Translations under genes and position numbers: made by a program | Assembly (NCBI RefSeq): GCF_041903755.1 | Contig: NZ_JBBWVE010000012.1 | Location: forward strand, 104,527 to 168,526 | Reading direction: 5' to 3' | From: Thiocapsa roseilacustris | GTDB taxonomy: Bacteria; Pseudomonadota; Gammaproteobacteria; Chromatiales; Chromatiaceae | Length of the DNA stretch: 64,000 bases | In this document: positions 58,039-64,000 of the stretch, in pieces | Position numbering within the stretch: position 1 is the first letter of the stretch | Layout of the letters: each line of letters starts with the position of its first letter | Notes under the pieces: generated by a model | Database searches by the model: none | What the model was told of the DNA's origin: nothing | The model's input: only the letters and a program-made list of their open reading frames with translations

Positions 58039-58696
58039 CGCGAGCACCAAAGAAGGTCGCGGCGTGTGGCTGTGGGCGGCTGCCTCCACCCTGCTGCTCT
58101 TCCTGCTCGAACTGATCCTCTTCGCCTCCTTCATCCCGAGCGATTGGGCGCACGGCGTCGAGCAGACCGAACGGCGCGTGCTCGTGGAGACCCTCGGGGC
58201 CGACGCGGCGCAGGCGATTGTGGCGCGCGGCACGCGGTGGTACGACACGCTCTTCGTGGAGACCGGCATCGCGCCCTGGACCTATCGCCTGGTCGCGACC
58301 GGACCGGGCGTGGAGTCCGGCTACGGCCTGGAGCCGATCGGCGCGAGTCCTGCCTGGGCCTGGTTGCGCGGACGCCTGGACGTGATTTGGGGCGCGTTCG
58401 CGCAGGCCCTGCGCCGGATCGCGCTGCTGCTGGCGTGGTGGCCCTTCATGGCGATCGTGCTGGCGGCGGCGATCGGCGACGGCTGGCTGCGCCGTCGCAT
58501 CCGGCAATACGGGTTCGTCTACGCCAGCCCGCTGGCGCATCACACCGCGCTGCGGATCCTGCTCGCACTCTGGCTGATCGTCGGTCTGCTGCTGTTCGCG
58601 CCGATCGCGATGCCGGTTCTTGCGATTCCGGTGCTCGGCGTCGTCTCGGCGCTGTGCGTGGCGTTTGTGGTGACCCATACGCAGAAGCAGCTCTGA
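58028..58696 (+). CDS. DUF4400 integrating-conjugative-element membrane protein
   Basis: A 222-residue protein with a GTG start. Four membrane segments can be read: 'TLLLFLLELILFASFIP', 'IALLLAWWPFMAIVLAAA', 'ALRILLALWLIVGLLLFAPI' and 'LAIPVLGVVSALCVAFVV'. The layout, with a periplasmic loop after the first segment, and the place after traD are those of DUF4400 (PFL_4697-type) proteins, common in MOB-H ICEs; the role in transfer is unknown. 136 bases separate it from traL, with no clear terminator. Confidence 0.75.
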   Translation: MWDSASTKEGRGVWLWAAASTLLLFLLELILFASFIPSDWAHGVEQTERRVLVETLGADAAQAIVARGTRWYDTLFVETGIAPWTYRLVATGPGVESGYGLEPIGASPAWAWLRGRLDVIWGAFAQALRRIALLLAWWPFMAIVLAAAIGDGWLRRRIRQYGFVYASPLAHHTALRILLALWLIVGLLLFAPIAMPVLAIPVLGVVSALCVAFVVTHTQKQL

Positions 58697-58832
58697 ACCG
58701 CGTGATCCCGCCTTCAAGGCGAGGCCGTTCCACCTGCGGCAAAGCGGGCGTTTGGAGCGAGTTTTCGCCGTCGCGGGCCGGAAAGGCGTGACGCACCATG
58801 CGCTCACGTCAAAACCGCGCCACAGGCCCCCG

Positions 58833-59114
58833 ATGGAGACCCTCGACTTTCCCCACCACATCGACGAACCGCCCACGCTGCTCTTGTGGCGTATGGACGA
58901 TCTGATGCCGCTGGTGCTGGCGCTCGTCGCCGGCATCCTCGCCGGACAGCTCACCATCGCCCCGCTGCTCGGCGCCCTGCTCTCGCACGGTTACCGGCGG
59001 TTTCGCGATCGCCAAGCCGACGGCTACGCGCTGCATCTGATCTACTGGTTCGGCCTTATGCCGCTCGGGGCACGCTCCACGCCCAATCCCTTCGCGCGGC
59101 ATTACGTGCCATGA
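58833..59114 (+). CDS. traL: Conjugal transfer protein TraL
   Basis: A 93-residue protein. 'DFPHHIDEPPTLLLWRMDDL' at the start and 'LHLIYWFGLMPLGAR' near the end are typical of TraL of F-type systems. It has one or two membrane helices ('MPLVLALVAGILAGQLTIAP'). TraL is a small inner-membrane part of the channel related to VirB3. ATG 58833 follows 'CCCCCG', with weak ribosome binding; the frame's earlier start at 58752 precedes the homologous part. It overlaps traE by four bases. Confidence 0.85.
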   Translation: METLDFPHHIDEPPTLLLWRMDDLMPLVLALVAGILAGQLTIAPLLGALLSHGYRRFRDRQADGYALHLIYWFGLMPLGARSTPNPFARHYVP

Positions 59115-59707
59115 CCCTCGGCGAGTTTCTCTCCACCTGGCGCGGCACGACACTCGAGAACCGCGTCTGGCGCATCACGGTGCTGGTCCTTGTCGCCTCC
59201 AACCTGATCCTGGTCGGACTGGTCGGTCAGGTCGAGCGCACCGTGGTGCTGGTTCCGCCGGTGTTGGAAGGCGAGGTCACGATCGCGCGCGAGTACGCGA
59301 GCCAGGAGGTCGAGGAGTCCTGGGGTGTCTACGTCGCCCAGCTGCTCGGCAATGTCGGCCCGACCACGGTCGACGGGCTCGTGCGCGTCCTCGACCCGCT
59401 GCTCGCCGGCGGGCTGCATCGCGAGGTCATGGCCTCGATCGCCGATCAGACCGAAGCGATCAAGCGCGAGAACATCGCCATGCATTTCGCCCCGCAAACG
59501 GTCGCCTACGACACCGCCACCCGCACCGTCTTCGTCACCGGACAGCACAAGACCGAAGGCCCGGCGGCCGCCCCCGTGCTCAACCGACGCACCTACGAGC
59601 TGCGCGTCGAGTTCCGCAACTACCGCCCGCTGATCACCCATCTGGAGGTGTATCGCGGCGATCCGCGCAGCGCGCGCGATGCCCACCCCGAGGACGCGAA
59701 CACATGA
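59111..59707 (+). CDS. traE: Conjugal transfer protein TraE
   Basis: A 198-residue protein, one N-terminal membrane anchor ('WRITVLVLVASNLILVGLVG') and a periplasmic domain, as in TraE/VirB5-VirB8-like proteins of F-type systems. 'TVVLVPPVLEGEVTIAREYA', 'VYVAQLLGNVGPTTVDGLV' and 'RRTYELRVEFRNYRPLITHL' follow the family. ATGA overlaps at both ends bind it to traL and traK. Confidence 0.85.
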   Translation: MTLGEFLSTWRGTTLENRVWRITVLVLVASNLILVGLVGQVERTVVLVPPVLEGEVTIAREYASQEVEESWGVYVAQLLGNVGPTTVDGLVRVLDPLLAGGLHREVMASIADQTEAIKRENIAMHFAPQTVAYDTATRTVFVTGQHKTEGPAAAPVLNRRTYELRVEFRNYRPLITHLEVYRGDPRSARDAHPEDANT

Positions 59708-60708
59708 TCACCCGACGCATCCCCATCCTCGCCGCCGTCCTGGTCGCGTCGAGCGCACTGGCCGAACCGGCCTTCGAGGTTCCCCCGGTCCCCTGCACGC
59801 TGCTCGACGCCGGGTGCCCGCCGAGCGCCCTCTCCTCGGTCCTGCAGCCGTCGCGCTCCGAGGCGTCGCCCGAGGGCCTGATCCGCACCGTCATGGGCGG
59901 CGGAGCCACGCCGGCTCGCACCGGCGGCAACCTGCCGGTGACCCTGGAGCTGGATCCGCGCAACCTCGCCGTCACGCCGGGCACCACGGTGCTGATCGAG
60001 ATCGCCATCGGACACCTCAACCGCATCGTCACGCCCTTTGCCGACCCGGTCGTGCATACCGTCTCCAACGCCTCGACCCAGGTCGACGGCAGTGTGGTCT
60101 ATGTCGCCACCGACACCGAAGAACCGGTGGCCCTGTACATCGGCGACGGCCAAGGCAGCACCCTCGCGCTGGCGCTGACCTTGGCGCCGCGGTATGTCCC
60201 GCCGCGCGAGGTCCGCCTCACGGTGCCGGGGTATCGAAGCAAGCGTGCCGGGAACGCGACCGCCACGCCCGCCGCGGTCGAGCCGGTGGCCGCGATGCCG
60301 ATGTTGGCCAACGCCTCGGACCGCGACGGCGACGGCAACGGACCGGCGTACGTCTCGGACCTGGTCGAGCAGTTGCGCGCGCTGGCGCAAGGTCGTATGC
60401 CCGAAGGTTTTCGGATCGCGAAGGGATCGAGCGGAGCAAAGCTGCGTTGCGCCGAGGGGCTGAAGGTGCGCAGCGGCGAGCGCGCCGAGGGTCCGGCATC
60501 CGACCTGCTCAAGGCCAGGGTCGCCAACACCGCCGCGCATTCGATCACGCTCGAGCACGACACCTGCCGCCCGGATGCCGCGACCGCCACCGTCGCCGCG
60601 ATGGCCGCCTGGCCGCGCAGGGTCATCAATCCCGGCGAGGAGACCGAGGTCTTTCTCCTCCTCGCCCGCGACGCGCCTCCGCATCGCACGAGCGGACAGC
60701 CACGATGA
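59704..60708 (+). CDS. traK: Conjugal transfer secretin-like protein TraK
   Basis: A 334-residue protein with a signal peptide ('IPILAAVLVASSALAEP'). TraK marks include 'LDPRNLAVTPGTTVLIEIAI', 'HLNRIVTPFADPVVHTVS', 'GSVVYVATDTEEPVALYIGD' and 'LALTLAPRYVPPREVRLTVP'. TraK is a VirB9-like outer-membrane-complex protein that joins TraV and TraB. Its TGA overlaps the traB start. traV, its usual partner gene, is not found downstream of traB in this window. Confidence 0.85.
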   Translation: MITRRIPILAAVLVASSALAEPAFEVPPVPCTLLDAGCPPSALSSVLQPSRSEASPEGLIRTVMGGGATPARTGGNLPVTLELDPRNLAVTPGTTVLIEIAIGHLNRIVTPFADPVVHTVSNASTQVDGSVVYVATDTEEPVALYIGDGQGSTLALALTLAPRYVPPREVRLTVPGYRSKRAGNATATPAAVEPVAAMPMLANASDRDGDGNGPAYVSDLVEQLRALAQGRMPEGFRIAKGSSGAKLRCAEGLKVRSGERAEGPASDLLKARVANTAAHSITLEHDTCRPDAATATVAAMAAWPRRVINPGEETEVFLLLARDAPPHRTSGQPR

Positions 60709-62018
60709 TGCATCGACACTGGGAGAGCCTCTCGCCGAACGCCAAGCGGGTCGCCGCGCTCGGCGGCGGCGTATTCGTGGTTTCGGTCCTGACGGCGGGG
60801 AGCTTTCTGTTCGCCCCGGCACAGACCCCGGGCCTGCAGTCGCCCTCGCCGCGCGATACCCTGGTGCGCAACATCCTCACGGATGCGGATCCGCGTCAAC
60901 TCGGGATCGAGGCCCTGGTCAATCGCCTGGAGCGCATGGAAAAGCGCATGAGCGAGGTGCAACGCAACCTCGAGCGCGGCGCCACCGCCGCACCGAACAC
61001 GCCCGCGATCGGGCCGGCGCAGCGCGAGCAGGATCTCGGCAACGCGCTCGAGCTCGAGGCGCTGCGCGGAGAGATCGATCAGCTCCGGGAGGCCCTCGCC
61101 GCGCAGGCGCGGCAAGGGGCACACCCGCCGGGACTGCCGCAACCGGAGCTGCTCGGCGATGCGGCGTCGGCATCGCCGGCCGGCACCGCCGCGGAGCCAC
61201 ACCGACCGGCGCCGATGGAGGCGCTGTTCGGACCGCCGACGACACCGCCGGCCGCGCCGGGAGCGGCACCCTCCTCCGCCGTCCCCGCACAATCGCCGGG
61301 GCGCACCTTGCAGATCCGCACGGTCGCCGCGCCGGCGTCGACGGCGCCGCCCGCCGCAACAGCCCCCGGAGCGGCCGAGCCCGGATCTGTCTATATCCCC
61401 GCCGGCGCCATCCTCAAGGGGGTGCTGCTCAACGGCATCGACATGCCGACCGGACAGAACGCCCGCAAAGATCCCGTGCCGGCCCTGATCCGGGTCAAAC
61501 ACCAGGCGATCCTGCCCAACCGGGTCCGCGCGGATCTGCGCGAGTGCTTCCTGCTGGTCGGCGGCTTCGGCGATCTGGCCTCCGAGCGGGCCTATCTGCG
61601 CGGGGAGACCTTCAGCTGCATCCGCAACGACGGCGGAGTGACCGAGATCCCCATCGACGGCTACGCGGTGGGCGAGGACGGCAAGGTCGGGGTACGCGGG
61701 CGGGTGGTCTCCAAACAAGGCGTCCTGCTCGCCAAGGCGCTGCAGGCGGGCTTCCTGCAATCCTTCTCGCAGATCTTCAACCGCATGCCGACGATCCCGG
61801 TCAACACCGGCAACGGCACGGACCTGCAGTTCCAGTCCATGCTCACGCCCCAAGCCCTGAGTGCCGCCTCGGCACAAGGCGTCGGCGGCGCAATGGATCG
61901 GCTGGCCAATTACTATCTCGACATGGCCGAGCAGCTGCTGCCGGTGATCGAGGTCGATGCCGGACGCGGGGCGGAGTTCATCCTCAACCGCGGGGTGTCG
62001 ATGAAGCTGGCCGACTAG
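60705..62018 (+). CDS. traB: Conjugal transfer protein TraB
   Basis: A 437-residue protein with an N-terminal membrane helix ('RVAALGGGVFVVSVLTAGSF'), a coiled-coil region ('ALVNRLERMEKRMSEVQRNL'), a Pro/Ala-rich linker (about residues 150-225), and a conserved C-terminal domain: 'GSVYIPAGAILKGVLLNGID', 'VRADLRECFLLVGGFGDLAS', 'GRVVSKQGVLLAKALQAGFL'. It is the VirB10-like protein that spans the periplasm. It is the last tra gene seen on this strand; a minus-strand hydrolase follows after 110 bases. Confidence 0.9.
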   Translation: MMHRHWESLSPNAKRVAALGGGVFVVSVLTAGSFLFAPAQTPGLQSPSPRDTLVRNILTDADPRQLGIEALVNRLERMEKRMSEVQRNLERGATAAPNTPAIGPAQREQDLGNALELEALRGEIDQLREALAAQARQGAHPPGLPQPELLGDAASASPAGTAAEPHRPAPMEALFGPPTTPPAAPGAAPSSAVPAQSPGRTLQIRTVAAPASTAPPAATAPGAAEPGSVYIPAGAILKGVLLNGIDMPTGQNARKDPVPALIRVKHQAILPNRVRADLRECFLLVGGFGDLASERAYLRGETFSCIRNDGGVTEIPIDGYAVGEDGKVGVRGRVVSKQGVLLAKALQAGFLQSFSQIFNRMPTIPVNTGNGTDLQFQSMLTPQALSAASAQGVGGAMDRLANYYLDMAEQLLPVIEVDAGRGAEFILNRGVSMKLAD

Positions 62019-62130
62019 CTCGGGAGCCCGTCGGAACAGGCAGCGAGCGGAGCGTATCGAGACACTGCAGGCAGGCTCGGAAACCATGGGGCTCGAAGCT
62101 CCCCGGAAAACCTCGTGATCTTCTCCCGAC

Positions 62131-63999
62131 TCATGCATCCTCGCCTGTGCCCGGGACCGGCTTTGTTCTGCGTCCGATCAGCCCAGAGAAGCGCAGCCGT
62201 TCCTCGCCGTCGTCGTCGCGAATCATCCGCAGGGTCTCGCCGCGGGTCCGTCCAAGTCCGAGGATGATCGCCTCGTCCTCGGAGACCGCCCGCAGCGGCA
62301 CCTGAATCGCCGCGGCGGTGAGGTACGGCATGCGGTAGCTGAAACACAGATGACCTTCGCGCAGCTTGAGCTCGACATCGACGATGGGAAAACCGGGATC
62401 GGCGTTGAAGATCGCGTAGGTGCCGACACGCGCACCCCAGGACGGGCTCGTCTCGGGTGCAGGCGCCTTCTCCCCGAGCAGCATCTCGCGATCGCCGCGT
62501 CGCGCGATCACCACTTCGCGCCCGTCACGCTGCTGGCTCTGAAACTGCATGTCGGCGAGCGGGCGAAAGGCGGGAGGCAAGGTCTCGACACTGTCCGGCG
62601 CGATCCCGAACCAGCCCTCGGGCAGCGGCACGAGTCCAAAGGTATCGCCCGAGAGGCAGGCGCAGAGGGTGGCTTGCTCGGGTCGAAAGGCGATCAGCCC
62701 CAGATCGGTGGCATAGTCGCCTTCGAGTGCCATGACGGGCGCCGGCCCGGGCGAGCGCTCGGCCGGCGCCAGGAACAGCTGCGCGGAGACCGGCTGAGGC
62801 GCGGCGCTCAACACGCGGCTCAGGGTCTCCTCGGCCAGTCGTTTGATGACGCTGCGCGCACCCTCCGCATTGGCCAACACCGCGATGCCCAAACCCTCCT
62901 CGGGCAAGAGGATGCACTCGCCCGCGAATCCGGGCGTGGTGGCGCCGTGGCGGAGCACGCGCCCGCAACTCGGGATCGTGTCCTGCTCGAGAAACCAGCC
63001 CAAGCCGTTGAAGATCTCCATGTCCAGGAGGTTGTCCGGGTTCTGGACCTCGGACATCGCCTCCACCGTGCTCGGGGCGAGGATCTGGTGACCCTCGAGC
63101 GCTCCGCCGCCGAGCAGCGCACACATCAGACGACTCAGGTCGGCAGCGGAGGTCTCGATGCCGTGGGCCGGCAGATCGCGCACCGGCAAGAGCCCGATCG
63201 GCGCGCCCTCGCGGTAGCCGCGGGCGCTCGCGGGCGAGGCCCGCGCGAGGAAGCGGGTGTCGGTCATGCGCAGCGGGCCGAACACATGGGCGTCCATATA
63301 GCGCTCGAAGGGCTGACCCGAAACCGTTTCGACGAGATGGCCCAGAAGACTGTAGCCGAGGTTGGAATAGGAGAAGACCAGCTCGGGCGGAAAGGCGGCG
63401 TACTCCTCGCGCAGTGACTCGACGACGCGCGTAAAGGGCTCGTCCGTCCACATCCCCTTGGTCAGGTCGGTCGGCAGACCGCTGTGGTGGCAGAGCAGAC
63501 TTCGCACGCGCACGGGCGCGTTCGGGCTCTCGGTGCGCGTGCGTACGGAAAATCCCTCAAGGTAGGCCGACAGGGGCTGATCCAGATCGATCCTTCCGGA
63601 CTCGACCAGCTGCATGACGGCAATGGCGGTGAGGGGCTTGGCCAGCGAGCCGGCGCGGTAGCGGGTCGCGGCGGTGGCGGCGATTCCGGCTTCGACATCG
63701 GCCTGACCGTAGCCTTCGGCCCAGAGGACCCGATCGGTGTTGACCAGCGCCAGACTGAGCGCCGGGATCTTGAAACGGGCCTGCGCCTGGATGATCTGCG
63801 GCGTCAGGGCATCGCGGATGGCGCGCACGTGCGCATCCGTACCGGGCAAGAGGGCGGTTGCAGAGGCAGAGGCAGGCGGGTCCGCACGAGGCGCTGCGCC
63901 GGATCGTGGCGAGGCGGACCAGCTCAACCCGGAAGAGCCCGCCAGCACGGCGGCGAGAAAGCGTCGGCGATCGATCGATGTGAATCTCGATTCACTCAT
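62131..63999 (-). CDS. Tat-exported class C beta-lactamase-family serine hydrolase
   Basis: A 622-residue protein. The N-terminus 'SIDRRRFLAAVLAG' is a twin-arginine-type signal peptide. Catalytic motifs of the class C beta-lactamase/penicillin-binding-protein-4* family: 'RYRAGSLAKPLTAIAV' (SxxK), 'LVFSYSNLGYSLLGHLVE' (YxN) and 'GRVLRHGATTPGFAGE' (HxG in place of KTG). A second domain of about 200 residues at the C-terminus, beta-rich, is of a kind often seen in esterase/peptidase relatives rather than true lactamases. It reads toward traB. It may be a chromosomal gene beyond the element or a gene inserted into the tra region. True antibiotic resistance is unlikely from the domain make-up. 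Confidence 0.8.
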   Translation of the reverse strand: MSESRFTSIDRRRFLAAVLAGSSGLSWSASPRSGAAPRADPPASASATALLPGTDAHVRAIRDALTPQIIQAQARFKIPALSLALVNTDRVLWAEGYGQADVEAGIAATAATRYRAGSLAKPLTAIAVMQLVESGRIDLDQPLSAYLEGFSVRTRTESPNAPVRVRSLLCHHSGLPTDLTKGMWTDEPFTRVVESLREEYAAFPPELVFSYSNLGYSLLGHLVETVSGQPFERYMDAHVFGPLRMTDTRFLARASPASARGYREGAPIGLLPVRDLPAHGIETSAADLSRLMCALLGGGALEGHQILAPSTVEAMSEVQNPDNLLDMEIFNGLGWFLEQDTIPSCGRVLRHGATTPGFAGECILLPEEGLGIAVLANAEGARSVIKRLAEETLSRVLSAAPQPVSAQLFLAPAERSPGPAPVMALEGDYATDLGLIAFRPEQATLCACLSGDTFGLVPLPEGWFGIAPDSVETLPPAFRPLADMQFQSQQRDGREVVIARRGDREMLLGEKAPAPETSPSWGARVGTYAIFNADPGFPIVDVELKLREGHLCFSYRMPYLTAAAIQVPLRAVSEDEAIILGLGRTRGETLRMIRDDDGEERLRFSGLIGRRTKPVPGTGEDA

Positions 64000-64000
64000 G

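Noticed and set aside
62131..63999. Antibiotic-resistance beta-lactamase
   Set aside because: Has SxxK and YxN, but HxG instead of KTG and an extra C-terminal domain, which fits esterase/peptidase relatives better than a resistance enzyme.

Overview
The window is high-GC DNA with dense, overlapping operons. It reads as a gammaproteobacterial chromosome carrying a large integrative and conjugative element (ICE) of the SXT/R391-IncA/C kind (MOB-H relaxase, F-type mating apparatus, FlhDC/AcaB-like regulators). The host may be a purple sulfur bacterium (Chromatiaceae), but that is a guess from composition and gene style. No rRNA, tRNA, integrase, att site or CRISPR array was found, so the element's ends are not fixed.

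Layout: 1-488 is the 3' part of a phosphodiester glycosidase gene. 1066-8491 is accessory DNA: a lower-GC two-gene unit (unknown protein plus an ORC/CDC6-like ATPase with a C-terminal helix-hairpin-helix), then a large nuclease-STAND type gene split by one in-frame amber codon. 9109-9936 is an exported DUF3530 alpha/beta hydrolase. 10119-21459 is the ICE recombination and maintenance module: AcaB-like regulator, Bet/RecT annealase, YqaJ exonuclease, CobS-like ATPase, WGR-like protein, DUF3150 protein, CobT-like VWA protein, methylase-like protein, RadC, and a zinc-finger/Toprim primase-like protein. Eight of these genes share a structured 5' leader in which an upstream segment pairs with the ribosome binding site; the pairing partners change together from gene to gene. 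A Rho-independent terminator follows the module.

21634-42400 is a cargo island built around a type 1 BREX locus (HTH regulator, brxA, brxB, brxC, pglX, pglZ, brxL). pglX is cut in two by a Fic gene whose probable antitoxin is translationally overlapping and fused in frame to the C-terminal specificity half of PglX. A PARIS-like pair (AriA ATPase, AriB DUF4435/Toprim) sits between pglX and pglZ. A retron-like reverse transcriptase, with an XRE regulator and a small membrane protein, lies tail to tail with brxL, one base apart.

42411-62018 is the transfer module. A leftward operon carries a ParM-like ATPase, a small protein, a lytic transglycosylase, FlhD-like and FlhC-like activators, traF, traH and traG (with a C-terminal muramidase-like domain), then a small membrane protein. 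A rightward operon carries mobI, traI, traD, a small gene, a DUF4400 gene, traL, traE, traK and traB. The 52260-52706 gap between them is the likely oriT and divergent promoter region. traV, traA, traC, traW, traU and traN are not in the window. 62131-63999 is a Tat-exported class C beta-lactamase-family serine hydrolase read toward the tra operon.
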